From Histidinibacterium lentulum (GTDB lineage: Bacteria; Pseudomonadota; Alphaproteobacteria; Rhodobacterales; Rhodobacteraceae), in assembly GCF_003789055.1 (NCBI RefSeq), contig NZ_ML119082.1, forward strand, positions 372,001-436,000: DNA of 64,000 nt, written 5' to 3'. Below are positions 7,931 through 16,668 of the stretch, one piece after another (position 1 is the first letter of the stretch; each line of letters starts with the position of its first letter). The notes beneath the pieces were generated by a model. It searched no databases, was not told the DNA's origin, and was given only the letters and a program-made list of their open reading frames with translations. Position numbers and translations under genes: made by a program.

Positions 7931-10657
7931 ATGCCGCGTCTCGCGCCTGCGGCCCTGGCCGCGATCCTGTCCCAGGGAATGCCGCTGCCCGCCGCGGCCG
8001 CCCCTCTCGACGTGCAGTTCGAACCGCCGGACGTGCAGCTTCAGCCGCTGTGCGATCCGCGGCCGCCCGACGACGAGATCGTGGCGGCCTGGTCGGGCTG
8101 GGACGGTGAAGGCTTCGGCGACCGCTCCACCAGCCTCGTGCGGCGCGACCTGCGGCGGCTGGCGGCGCTCGACCCGGAGCGCTGGGACACGGTGATCCTC
8201 GGCGCGATGGAGCGGCTGCGGGAGGCGGACCCGGACTATGACGCGCTGGACCATCTGGCGGACCGGATCGACTTCCTGGTGACCACGGAGCGGTTCGCGA
8301 CGCTCGAGGCGGAAGGGCTGGTCGAGCGCTTCCTCGAAATGGAGATCCAGTCCTCGCCGCGGGCGCTGCACATGGCGGGCGAGCTTCTGCTGAACGGCTA
8401 CGGCATCGGCGCGGACGTGCAGAGGGCCCAAGCCTTCATGGTCCAGTCGGCCTATGCCGGCAATCCCGAGGCGCTCCTCGATCTCGCGCAGATGACCTCG
8501 GACGGGAGCACCGTGCCGGGCTGGGACGTGGCGCCCGAGCTTGCCGTGACGCTGGCTTTCGGGGCGCTGGTGGGCGATCTCGACGCGCGGCTCTGCGACC
8601 GGATCAACCGCATCGGCTCGGCGTTCCGGGTCGGAGAGATCGTGGCGCAGGATCTGGCGCTCGCCGAGCGCTGGTACCGGCTCTCGGCGGATCTCGGGGA
8701 CCACAATGCCGCCTGGCAGGTGGCGCGTCTGCATATGGAGGCGATCGGTCTCGAAAGGGACAACACGGCGGCGCTGACCTATCTCGAACAGGCGGCGGAG
8801 GCGGGCCTCGGGTTCGCGCAGGCGGAGCTGGGGCAGGTCTACGAGGTCGGCGCCCTGGCCCCGCAGGACATCGATGCGGCGCGCAGGCTCTACGAGGCGG
8901 CCGCGGAAAGGGGCGAGCGCGACGGGCTGGTGCGGCTCGTCGGGCTCGCGGACAGCATCGAGGAGCCTGGCCCGGAAGACCGCGCGCGGCAGGAAGACGC
9001 GCTGCGGCGGCTTGCGGAGATGCCCGATGCCCCCGCCTGGGTCCTCGCGCAGATGGGCGACATGATCCTGGAGAACCAGGGCCGCTGGGCCGGAGAGGCC
9101 GAGGCCGCCGCGTTCTTCCGGCGGGCGCTGGAGGCGGAGCCCGGGCATCCCACGGCGGTGACGCGGTTGGCGCGCATCGGCTTTCGCCATGCCCGGACCT
9201 TGCAGGAGTTCCTCGTGCTGACCTCGGACCTGCAGGAGGTCGTCGTCTCGGTCGGCACGGCGGCGGGGATGGAGCAGCTGCGCGACGCCTTCCACTGCCG
9301 CAGTCCGGAGGCGCCCCATGCGGATCACGCGCGCTACTGGGACCGGATGTACGGCGTTTCGGGCTATGACCGGATCGAACTCACGCCGCCCGAGATCGCC
9401 GCCCAGGCGGCCGATCCCGACCCGGTGCTGCTGGCGAAGGTGCAGACACAGGCGCTGACCGGACGGTCGCCCTCCTACGCGCTGCTCCGGGACCTGCCGC
9501 TGGAGGCGGACAGCGACGTGATGCGGCGGCTGTCGCGGGACGCCGCGAGCGGCCCCCTGACGGAGCGGGCGAAGGCGCTGCTCCGCCGGGCCGACCCGGA
9601 CGCGGCCCCGCCCGGCCGGGCGCTGGAGCTGTTGCGCCAGGCGGTGGCGGAGGGCGAGAACGGCGCGCAGGCGGTGCTTCTGGAGGCGCTGACCTCCGCG
9701 GGCGCCATGTCCGACGAGGCCGAGCTGCGGCGTCTGGCCGAGGCCCTGGCGGCGCGCGGCGAGGGCCTCGGCCTGCGGACCCTCGCCGGGCTCGCGGAGG
9801 AGCCGCGCGACGTCTTCGACAGCTACGCGGAGGTCATCGAGGCGCGCGGCGATTTCGAGGCGCTGATCTTCGCGCTCGGGTTCCTCGAGGAGGAGGCGCG
9901 GGTGAGCGACTACCTCGGGCGGGCCCGCGCGGCGATGAACTGCAACCTGCCCCATGCTCTGGAGATGGTTGCCGCGGCGGACCGCCACGGACGCGCGGAG
10001 GCGGTGGAGCGCTGGCTCGACGTCTCCGCGGCGGTGGCCGAGAACGAGGGCTGGCAGATGGTGTCGCTGGCCGATGCGATGCTCGCCCGCGGCACGACGG
10101 ACGGGAGCCGGGACCGGGCGCTCGCACTCTTGCGGCAGGCGCGGCAGGACGGGCATCGGCTCGCCATGCTGCGACTCCTGTCGCTGGCGGACGCCGAGGA
10201 CAGCGGGCTGGAGATGGAGCCGGAGGAGGTCGCGGATCTTTTCGTGGACCTTGTCGCGGCCTCGGAGCTTGAGGATGTGCCGGGCCTTCTCGACAGGGTC
10301 GGCTTCGCGGCGCCGGACGTCCGGGCGAGCGTCCGGGAGCGGATCGACCCCGTGGCCCTCTACGAGGAGGCCGCCGCGGCGGGCGTGCCCGAGGCACAGC
10401 TCGAACTTGCAAGGATCGTGCGGGCGGATGCCGCGGGTCCGGAGGCGCTGACGGAGTATGTGCGGCTTCTGACCGGCGCCGCGGAAGGGGGCGAGCCCGA
10501 GGCCATGTTCCTGCTTTCCAACGCCTATTCCCTCGGTCTCGGCGTCGCGCCCTCTCTCGAGGAGTCGCGTCGGTGGCTGACCGCCGCCGCCGAGGCCGGA
10601 CATCCCGAGGCGGCCGCCACGGTCCGGCTGCTTCAGACACAGGAGACACAGCAATGA
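7931..10657 (+). CDS. Large periplasmic Sel1-repeat protein, possible AlgK substitute
   Basis: A 908-residue protein with a signal peptide (LAAILSQGMPLPAAAAP). Several clear Sel1 units are visible near the N-terminus (AGELLLNGYGIGADVQRAQAFM, AARLYEAAAERGE-type segments around residues 150-330) and at the C-terminus (AMFLLSNAYSLGLGV, then SRRWLTAAAEAGHPEAAA). Sel1/TPR proteins assemble envelope complexes; AlgK, the outer-membrane lipoprotein of alginate export, is the family analogue. There is no lipobox, and the protein is about twice the length of AlgK. The ATG at 7931 is preferred over the one at 7910 because GAAGGAG lies seven bases before it. The stop overlaps the AlgL start. Confidence 0.8.
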   Translation: MPRLAPAALAAILSQGMPLPAAAAPLDVQFEPPDVQLQPLCDPRPPDDEIVAAWSGWDGEGFGDRSTSLVRRDLRRLAALDPERWDTVILGAMERLREADPDYDALDHLADRIDFLVTTERFATLEAEGLVERFLEMEIQSSPRALHMAGELLLNGYGIGADVQRAQAFMVQSAYAGNPEALLDLAQMTSDGSTVPGWDVAPELAVTLAFGALVGDLDARLCDRINRIGSAFRVGEIVAQDLALAERWYRLSADLGDHNAAWQVARLHMEAIGLERDNTAALTYLEQAAEAGLGFAQAELGQVYEVGALAPQDIDAARRLYEAAAERGERDGLVRLVGLADSIEEPGPEDRARQEDALRRLAEMPDAPAWVLAQMGDMILENQGRWAGEAEAAAFFRRALEAEPGHPTAVTRLARIGFRHARTLQEFLVLTSDLQEVVVSVGTAAGMEQLRDAFHCRSPEAPHADHARYWDRMYGVSGYDRIELTPPEIAAQAADPDPVLLAKVQTQALTGRSPSYALLRDLPLEADSDVMRRLSRDAASGPLTERAKALLRRADPDAAPPGRALELLRQAVAEGENGAQAVLLEALTSAGAMSDEAELRRLAEALAARGEGLGLRTLAGLAEEPRDVFDSYAEVIEARGDFEALIFALGFLEEEARVSDYLGRARAAMNCNLPHALEMVAAADRHGRAEAVERWLDVSAAVAENEGWQMVSLADAMLARGTTDGSRDRALALLRQARQDGHRLAMLRLLSLADAEDSGLEMEPEEVADLFVDLVAASELEDVPGLLDRVGFAAPDVRASVRERIDPVALYEEAAAAGVPEAQLELARIVRADAAGPEALTEYVRLLTGAAEGGEPEAMFLLSNAYSLGLGVAPSLEESRRWLTAAAEAGHPEAAATVRLLQTQETQQ

Positions 10658-11694
10658 CGATGACGACACGCGCCCTGCCCCTTCTCGCGGTCGGCCTTGC
10701 CGCCATGCCGGCGGTGTTGCCCGCCCAGACCGGGGAGGCGCAGGCGGAGGCCTGCATCGACGTTCCGGAGCCGGTGATCTCGCTCGCCTACGGCAGCCGC
10801 TACACGGACGAGAGCGAGGACCGCTCGGATCTCGACGCGGAATCGAACGCCGCGGTGAACGAGGCGCTGGGGCCGATCGACGACTTCATCGTCGACCTTG
10901 CCTCCACGGCGAACGACGCCGTCGAGGGCGGCGCGGGATCGGTGGGAGACGCGAATTGCGTCGCCGAGGCGATCCTCGTCTGGGCGGAGGCCGATGCGCT
11001 GAGCGACCTGCAGACGATGAACGCGCAGATTTCCTCTCCCTCGCGGCTGGGCGGCATCGCGCTGGCCTATCTGCAGGTGGCGCCGCTGGCGACGGCCTTG
11101 AGCGCCGAGGACCGCGAGGTGATCGAGGGCTGGTTCCGGGAGCGCGCCGCGGCGAGCGCCGCCTATTTCGACGAGGAGGCCCCGCCAGGGGCCAGCCGCA
11201 ACAACCTGCGCGCCTGGGCGGGTCTCGCGGCCGCCGCGGCCGGGCTGGCAGCCCGGGACGAGGATCTGCTCGACTGGGCCGCGGGCACGGTGGAGCTGGT
11301 CGCCTGCGAGGCCGACGCGGACGGCGCGCTGCCGCTGGAGATGGGCCGCGGGAACCGGGCGCTGCACTACCACCTGCACGCCGTCGCGCCGCTCGTCGTG
11401 ACCTCGGCGCTGCTGCGTCCCGAGGGATACGACCTCTTCGAGGTCTGCGACGGAGCCGTGCGGCGCGTCGCGGAATTCGTGCCCGCGGCCTTTGCCGATC
11501 CGGACCTGGCCGAGGAGAAGGCAGGTGAACCCCAGACCTTCTTCGCGGGAGACGACGACCTGCAATCCTACGAGCTGGCCTGGGCGGAGGCCTATCTCTC
11601 GCTGTTCGAGGATGCGGACCTGGCGGCCTTCGTCGAGGAGTTCCGCCCGCTCGGCCATTCGAAGCTGGGGGGAAGCCAGGACATCCTCTGGTAG
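10654..11694 (+). CDS. algL: Poly(beta-D-mannuronate) lyase, PL5 family
   Basis: A 346-residue secreted protein with a signal peptide ending near LPAQTGEA. The PL5 signatures are present: NNLRAWAG near residue 183 (NNxRxWA in AlgL) and RGNRALHYHLHA near residue 234, which carries the catalytic His-Tyr region. AlgL degrades alginate in the periplasm by beta-elimination and clears polymer that fails to be exported. Its presence is the best single argument that the operon product is alginate or another mannuronate polymer. It is the last gene of the operon (ATGA overlap with the Sel1 gene), followed by a terminator-like element. Confidence 0.9.
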   Translation: MTMTTRALPLLAVGLAAMPAVLPAQTGEAQAEACIDVPEPVISLAYGSRYTDESEDRSDLDAESNAAVNEALGPIDDFIVDLASTANDAVEGGAGSVGDANCVAEAILVWAEADALSDLQTMNAQISSPSRLGGIALAYLQVAPLATALSAEDREVIEGWFRERAAASAAYFDEEAPPGASRNNLRAWAGLAAAAAGLAARDEDLLDWAAGTVELVACEADADGALPLEMGRGNRALHYHLHAVAPLVVTSALLRPEGYDLFEVCDGAVRRVAEFVPAAFADPDLAEEKAGEPQTFFAGDDDLQSYELAWAEAYLSLFEDADLAAFVEEFRPLGHSKLGGSQDILW

Positions 11695-11718
11695 CGCCCG
11701 TGCCGGCGGAGCGGTTTC

Positions 11719-11791
11719 GGCGCCTCCGGCGCCGATCCGCCGGGGGGCTCCGCCCCCCGGACCCCCCGGGAGTATTTCCGGCCAGATGAGG
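11719..11791 (+). repeat. Rhodobacteral hairpin repeat, terminator-like (copy 1)
   Basis: Two consecutive perfect hairpins (GGCGCC-TCC-GGCGCC at 11719-11733 and CCGGGGGGC-TCC-GCCCCCCGG at 11740-11760) are followed by a CCCGGGAGTATTTCCGGCC tail and AGATGAGG. A related element lies after choV (53695-53790). I recall this hairpin plus GAGTATTT-GGCCAGATGAAG tail as very common downstream of genes in Rhodobacteraceae; its position after the alginate operon suggests transcription termination. Confidence 0.7.
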
Positions 11792-12078
11792 AGGGGGCGG
11801 GGGCGCCGGACGGCCGGCCGTGGCACGGGCGCCGGAGGAGCCGCGGCCCGGGGAGCGGCGGGCGACCCCCTGCCGATGACGGAGCGGACGACCGGCAGGA
11901 TTTCACCGTGACACCGCGTGCCCGCGGGCGGGGGGCTTTCGCCGGACCGGGAACTTTGCTCTGAGGGTCCTGCCCGGCCCGACACCCGTGTCCCTGGACC
12001 GGGTCCGCCCATGGACAGGGGCGGTCATCCGGAACGCGCCGCCCCGGGGCGGCGTCTGGGACATGGGACCCATCAGAC
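11792..12078. other. Intergenic gap upstream of the RTX protein gene
   Basis: About 290 bases without a convincing gene. A 7-bp inverted repeat (CCTGCCG at 11869-11875 and CGGCAGG at 11893-11899) is the only ordered structure I see besides general GC-rich stems. A promoter for the downstream secreted protein should lie here, but no good -35/-10 pair can be named. Confidence 0.4.
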
Positions 12079-14607
12079 ATGACCTTTGCGCTGACTTCCC
12101 TTCCGGGGAAGGTTTGGAATGACGGCTTCGTGGCCGACATCGTCGTGACGAACACGGGATCGGAGCGGCGCGACGCCGCCACGTTCGACATCGGAGTGCC
12201 CGGAGAGATCGAGAGCCTCTGGCGGGCGACCTCCTGGACCCCGACCGAGGCCGGCGCCCGGGTGACGCTCGAGAGCCTCGACCTCGCGCCCGGCGAGAGC
12301 GCCACGATCCGGTTCAAGGGCGCGGGGCCGGCGGAGATCTCGCTGACCGGCGGGAGTGAAGAGGACGATGGGAGCGCGGTGCCGGTGCCGGTGCCGGTGC
12401 CGGAGAGCTGGGCGCCGGAACGCCAGGGGCCCGCAAGCGGGGGCGAGGTGGTCGAGGTCGGCCCGGGCATCGGCGCGCGCGCGCTCCAGGAGCTGATCGA
12501 CGGCAGCGAGGCGGGGACGGTGATCCGGCTCGGGGCCGGGCGCTACAGCTTCGACCGGACCATCGTGCTCGATGAGGACGGCGTGTCGGTCGTGGGCGCG
12601 GGCGCGGGCGTGACGGTGATCCGGATGGCGTCGGGCCTCGGGCAGGAGGCCTTCGCGGTCGGTGACGGCGGGACGAGCGGCCGCTTCACCCTGGCCGACG
12701 CGGCGGACGAGGGCGCGACGCGGATCACCCTGACCGGCGCACACGACTTCCGGCCAGGGGATTTCGTCTACCTGGCGCGCGAGAGCACCGATGCCTTCTA
12801 CGACGAGATCGGCGACCGGACGTGGCGCAAGGACGTGCCGCTGCGGACCTCCATCGTCGAGGTGGCGGAGGTCGACGGGCGGACCATCACGCTGGCATCG
12901 GGGCTGCACTTCGACTTCGTCCCGGGCGAGACCCGGGTGTCGGAGATCGCGCTGGCGCGGGACATCGCGCTGGGCGGCTTCGCCGTGGACTACGGGCTGG
13001 GCAAGGCCGATCCCTCGCGATTCGACAATACGCTGAGCGCCTACGACCGGAACGCGGTGGTGCAGGTCGAGGGCACGGCCGGCCTCAGGCTCTTCGACAT
13101 CGAGGCCCGCGACGTGCCCTCGCTCGGCGTCAACATGGCGCTGAGCCGGGAGGCGCAGGCGGACGGGATCGGGATCACAGGCGCCCATAACAAGGGCCCG
13201 GGGGGCAATGGCTATGCGCTGCAGATCCGGGATGTCTACGACAGTTCCTTCGTGAACCTCAGCGATCTCGACATGCGGCATTCGGTGGTCTTCGCCTCCT
13301 GGCGCTCGGCGGTCGGGAACAAGGTCCATGTCACGAGCACCGACCGGGACATCAACTTTCACGGCGGGCGCGATCACGGCAATACCGTGCGGGTGGACGC
13401 CTCGGTCCGGGACGCCAATTCCGACATCATCTCGCCCACGCTCTTCGTGAACACCGAAGGGACGCATTACGGATCGGTCACCGATGCGGAGGCCAATACG
13501 GTGCGGTTCGGCAAGGTGGTGGGCACCCGGCTGGCCGACGACGTGCACGGCCGTGACGGCGGCGCATGGCTCGACGGCCGGGGCGGCCACGACACGCTCA
13601 CCGGGGGCGACGGCAACGACGTGCTGATCGGCGGCGCGGGGCGCGATGTCCTGCGCGGCGGAGCGGGCGAGGACATGGCCGTCTATACCGGCGACAGGTC
13701 GGATTTCCGCCTGGCGCGCCTGTCCGGTGGCGGCTGGGAGGTCGACGACCGGCAGGGCGGACAGGACCGGGATGCGGTCCACGGGGTCGAGTGGCTGGTC
13801 TTCGACGACGGCGCGCTGCGGCTGTCGGACCAGGCGTTCCTTGCGCTCGATGCCATCGAGGACGTGTTCAAGGGGATCGGCGGGGCGTCCGACTCCGCTC
13901 CGGCCCCTGCCCCGGCGCCGGTCGAAACCGACCCCGCGCCGGCGGACGGAACGGGCGGTCCGACCCTGACGGGGACGGACGGCAAGGACCGCTTCGACGT
14001 TACCGAGGAGGGCACGGTCGTGCACGGGCTCGGCAACTGGGACGAGGTGCGCGCGTCGGTCGATTTCGCCATGTCGGCCGATGTCGAACGGCTGGAGCTT
14101 GTCGGCGGCAGGGCCATCGACGGGACCGGGACAGCTTCGAACGACCTCATTCTCGGGAACGACGCGGCGAACGTCATTCTCGGCCGGAGCGGCGACGACC
14201 GGATCTGGGCGCGGGGCGGCGACGACCGGGTCGACGGCGGCGGCGGCAAGGACCGGCTCGACGGCGGCGGCGGGGACGACGTGATCCTCGGCGGTCTCGG
14301 CGCAGACGTGCTGCGCGGCGGCGGCGGCGCGGATCGCTTCGTGTTCCGGTCCGTCGAAGAGAGCGCACGGGGCGCCCACGACCGTATCCTCGACTTCGAG
14401 AGCGGCGCGGACGTGATCGAGCTTGCACGGATCGACGCCGATACGACGCGCCCGGGCCATCAGTCCTTCGCGTGGAACGGCACGGGCCCGGGGAGGTTCG
14501 TCTTCGAGAACGGGTCTCTCAGGGGCGACACGGACGGCGACGGCCGGGCCGATCTGGTGATCGAGATCGGCCCGATCCCTCTCGGGATCGACGACCTGCT
14601 GCTGTGA
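12079..14607 (+). CDS. Secreted CBM2-like / beta-helix / RTX calcium-binding protein, putative alginate-active enzyme
   Basis: An 842-residue protein without a signal peptide. Residues 1-95 resemble a family 2 carbohydrate-binding module (NDGFVADIVVTNTGS, then LAPGESATIRFKG). A VPVPVPVP linker follows, then a parallel beta-helix from about 135 to 490. RTX nonapeptides (GGxGxDxLxGG type) occur in two blocks, about 498-535 and 695-745, followed by the usual aspartate-rich closing domain and a hydrophobic C-terminus (DDLLL). Lack of a signal peptide plus RTX repeats points to type I secretion. The arrangement resembles the secreted AlgE-type mannuronan epimerases and lyases, and the alginate operon next door supports an alginate substrate. 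I could not pick a catalytic residue set, so epimerase, lyase or mere adhesin remain open. The start ATG has only a weak ribosome site. Confidence 0.75.
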   Translation: MTFALTSLPGKVWNDGFVADIVVTNTGSERRDAATFDIGVPGEIESLWRATSWTPTEAGARVTLESLDLAPGESATIRFKGAGPAEISLTGGSEEDDGSAVPVPVPVPESWAPERQGPASGGEVVEVGPGIGARALQELIDGSEAGTVIRLGAGRYSFDRTIVLDEDGVSVVGAGAGVTVIRMASGLGQEAFAVGDGGTSGRFTLADAADEGATRITLTGAHDFRPGDFVYLARESTDAFYDEIGDRTWRKDVPLRTSIVEVAEVDGRTITLASGLHFDFVPGETRVSEIALARDIALGGFAVDYGLGKADPSRFDNTLSAYDRNAVVQVEGTAGLRLFDIEARDVPSLGVNMALSREAQADGIGITGAHNKGPGGNGYALQIRDVYDSSFVNLSDLDMRHSVVFASWRSAVGNKVHVTSTDRDINFHGGRDHGNTVRVDASVRDANSDIISPTLFVNTEGTHYGSVTDAEANTVRFGKVVGTRLADDVHGRDGGAWLDGRGGHDTLTGGDGNDVLIGGAGRDVLRGGAGEDMAVYTGDRSDFRLARLSGGGWEVDDRQGGQDRDAVHGVEWLVFDDGALRLSDQAFLALDAIEDVFKGIGGASDSAPAPAPAPVETDPAPADGTGGPTLTGTDGKDRFDVTEEGTVVHGLGNWDEVRASVDFAMSADVERLELVGGRAIDGTGTASNDLILGNDAANVILGRSGDDRIWARGGDDRVDGGGGKDRLDGGGGDDVILGGLGADVLRGGGGADRFVFRSVEESARGAHDRILDFESGADVIELARIDADTTRPGHQSFAWNGTGPGRFVFENGSLRGDTDGDGRADLVIEIGPIPLGIDDLLL

Positions 14608-14676
14608 TCCGCAGGGGAGCGCCCGCAGGCCGGGCGCTCCCCTCGACCCGGCCTGCGCGTCAAAAGACACCTACCC

Positions 14677-14689
14677 TTGACATTTGTCG
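14677..14689 (+). promoter_or_regulatory. Operator/-35 region of the transketolase-RLP operon
   Basis: TTGACA (14677-14682) could be a -35 box, with ATTGCT at 14701-14706 as a poor -10. The same bases form TGACATTTGTCG, 11 of 12 positions of the palindrome TGACA-NN-TGTCA that also occurs upstream of the kinase/ABC, aldolase/regulator and aco/regulator gene pairs in this window. Probable SorC-family regulator binding site; inferred. Confidence 0.55.
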
Positions 14690-14727
14690 CCCTCTTGGCG
14701 ATTGCTGGGGCGAAACAAGGGGGTCCC

Positions 14728-15663
14728 ATGCGCAACGCCAGACGCACCGACGAGATCGCCGAGGGCATCCGCAAGCGGGTCTTCGTCCATGCCATGCGCA
14801 ACAACGGCGGCTACCTCAGCCAGGCCTGTTCCGCGGCGGAGCAGCTCGCGTTTCTCTACAACGAGGCGCTGACCCTGGGCGCCCCCACCCTGCCCGCCGT
14901 CCCCCGGCCCTTCGCGGGCGTGCCGAGCGCGGACAACCCCGATTACGTCACCGGCGCTGGCTACAACGGTCCCGCCGCGCCCGAGTTCGACCGGCTCTTC
15001 ATCGCCCCCGCCCATTACGCGCTCGTGGCCTATGCCGCGCTGATCGAGACCGGGCGGATGGACGAGGCGGGGCTCGAGATGTTCAACAAGGACGGCTCGT
15101 CGGTCGAGATGATCGGGGCGGAGCATTCGCCCGGCATGGAGGTGCACAACGGCACGCTCGGGATCGGGCTGTCCACCGCCGCCGGCCTTGCCTTCGGGCG
15201 CAAGCGGCGGGGCGAGCCGGGCGAGGTCTGCGTCTTCATGTCGGACGGCGAGGTGCAGGAGGGCCAGACCTGGGAAGCGGTGCAGGCCGCCGCCCATCAC
15301 CGGATCGACAATCTCTGGGCGCTGATGGACGTGAACGACCAGCAATGCGACGGGGCCATGTCGAGCGTCATGGAGGTGGGCGATCTCGTCGCCAAGTTCC
15401 GGGAGTTCGGCGCGGTCTGCGTCGAGGTCGACGCCCATGACCTGGACGCGCTCCGGGAGGCGAAGGCGACACCGCACGAGGGCTGCCCGCTGATCGTGCT
15501 CGCGCGGTCCTCGCCGACGCAAGGGATGTCGTTCCTGCAGCGGCGGTTCCCGCGGCTGCACTATGTGCGCTTCAAGTCCGAGGAGGAGCGCGCGGAGATG
15601 AACGCGTCGATCGCCGCAGAGCTGGGGATCGACCCCGTGGACCTGTCGGAAGGGGCGCACTGA
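14728..15663 (+). CDS. Transketolase-like protein, N-terminal (thiamine-diphosphate pyrophosphate-binding) subunit
   Basis: A 311-residue half-transketolase. Family landmarks are GAEHSPGMEVHNGTLGIGLS at about 130-149 (GSLGxGLS in transketolases) and the metal/ThDP segment FMSDGEVQEGQTWEA at 170-184, then MDVNDQQCDG. Residues 25-32 read NNGGYLSQ where transketolases usually have SGHxGGSLS, so a substrate-pocket histidine is missing. The ATG at 14728 follows AAGGGGG; an earlier TTG in frame overlaps the operator and is rejected. It pairs with the C-terminal subunit (TGATG overlap) and an RLP. Split transketolases serve several sugar pathways, for example AptA/AptB of D-apiose catabolism as I recall it; the donor sugar phosphate here is unknown. 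Confidence 0.85.
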   Translation: MRNARRTDEIAEGIRKRVFVHAMRNNGGYLSQACSAAEQLAFLYNEALTLGAPTLPAVPRPFAGVPSADNPDYVTGAGYNGPAAPEFDRLFIAPAHYALVAYAALIETGRMDEAGLEMFNKDGSSVEMIGAEHSPGMEVHNGTLGIGLSTAAGLAFGRKRRGEPGEVCVFMSDGEVQEGQTWEAVQAAAHHRIDNLWALMDVNDQQCDGAMSSVMEVGDLVAKFREFGAVCVEVDAHDLDALREAKATPHEGCPLIVLARSSPTQGMSFLQRRFPRLHYVRFKSEEERAEMNASIAAELGIDPVDLSEGAH

Positions 15664-16667
15664 TGGCCGAGATGGTGAACCGCCCCTATGCGGCGGCGTT
15701 CGAGACGCACGCGCTGGCCAATCCGGACGTGCTCTGCCTGTCGGCGGACCTGACCTCCTCCTGCGAGATCGACGGGTTCCGCGACCGGCATCCGGACCGG
15801 TTCGTGTCGCTGGGCATGGCGGAGCAGAACATGATGAGCTTCGCGGGCGGGCTCGGGCTCGCCGGCTACCGGCCGTTCCTCCATTCCTTCGGCGTCTTTC
15901 TCTACCGGCGGCCCTATGACCAGCTCATCGCCTCCGTGGCCTATCCGCGGCGGAAGGTGCGGCTGATGGGGTTCCTGCCGGGGATCACCACGCCGGGCGG
16001 CATGACCCACCAGGCGATCGAGGACGTGGCGGTGATGCGCTCGATCCCCAACATGACGGTGCTGGAGACCGGCGACGCGACGGAGGTGGAGAGCATCTGC
16101 GCCGCGGCGGATTCCATCGACGGGCCGGTCTACTGCCGGGTGCTGCGCGGGTCGGTGCCGCGCCTCTTCGACACGCCCATCAAGGTGGGCGAGATGCGGG
16201 AGCTGGCGACGGGGCAGGACGTGCTCGTCGTCACCTCGGGCATCGCCACGGAGGAGGCGTTGCGCTGCCGGGCGGCGCTGGAGGGCGCGGGCGTGTCGGT
16301 GCGGCACCTGCACATCCACACGATCAAGCCCTTCGACCGGGCGGCGTTCCTCGACCATGTGAACGCGGTGTCGAAGGGCGTCGTCGTGCTGGAGAACCAC
16401 GTGATCGACGGCGGGCTCGGGTCTCTGGCCGCAGAGATCATGGCGGAGGCGGGCGCCGGGAAAAGGCTGGTGCGGCTGGGGCTGCGGGACACCTTCGCCC
16501 ACGGCGGCTCGCGCGGCTACCTGATGAAGCATTACGGCCTCGATGCCACCGCGCTTCTGCGCGGGATCGAGGACCTGCTGGGAGAGAAGACCGGTATCAC
16601 CGAAGAGGACCTTGCCGGGGCGCGGGTCGAGGCGGTGCATTCCGAGGTCAAGGCAGAGGCGCTCTGA
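15663..16667 (+). CDS. Transketolase-like protein, C-terminal (pyrimidine-binding) subunit
   Basis: A 334-residue partner of the preceding subunit. It contains the transketolase pyrimidine-domain signature with the ThDP-activating glutamate, VSLGMAEQNMMSFAGGLGLAG (about 46-66), a segment GITTPGGMTHQAIEDVAVMRSIPNMTV, and a C-terminal domain with VLENHVIDGGLGS. The DXS and E1-beta families share these features, so the exact reaction cannot be read from motifs. The start overlaps the previous stop (TGATG), giving a fixed 1:1 translation. A GTG-start RLP gene follows 1 nt after the stop. Confidence 0.85.
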   Translation: MAEMVNRPYAAAFETHALANPDVLCLSADLTSSCEIDGFRDRHPDRFVSLGMAEQNMMSFAGGLGLAGYRPFLHSFGVFLYRRPYDQLIASVAYPRRKVRLMGFLPGITTPGGMTHQAIEDVAVMRSIPNMTVLETGDATEVESICAAADSIDGPVYCRVLRGSVPRLFDTPIKVGEMRELATGQDVLVVTSGIATEEALRCRAALEGAGVSVRHLHIHTIKPFDRAAFLDHVNAVSKGVVVLENHVIDGGLGSLAAEIMAEAGAGKRLVRLGLRDTFAHGGSRGYLMKHYGLDATALLRGIEDLLGEKTGITEEDLAGARVEAVHSEVKAEAL

Positions 16668-16668
16668 G

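Noticed and set aside
7904-10669. A 921-codon open frame on the minus strand opposite the large Sel1 gene, and similar long antisense frames at 12073-14670, 26107-28182, 30925-32904 and 34789-36366.
   Set aside because: Their products are Arg/His/Pro/Gly-rich without domains, and the sense frames carry clear family motifs. GC-rich third positions make long antisense open frames common.
12415-12440. A run of GTGCCG repeats as a possible mobile or phase-variable repeat.
   Set aside because: It lies in frame and codes the VPVPVPVP linker; six-base units cannot cause frameshifts, so phase variation is unlikely.
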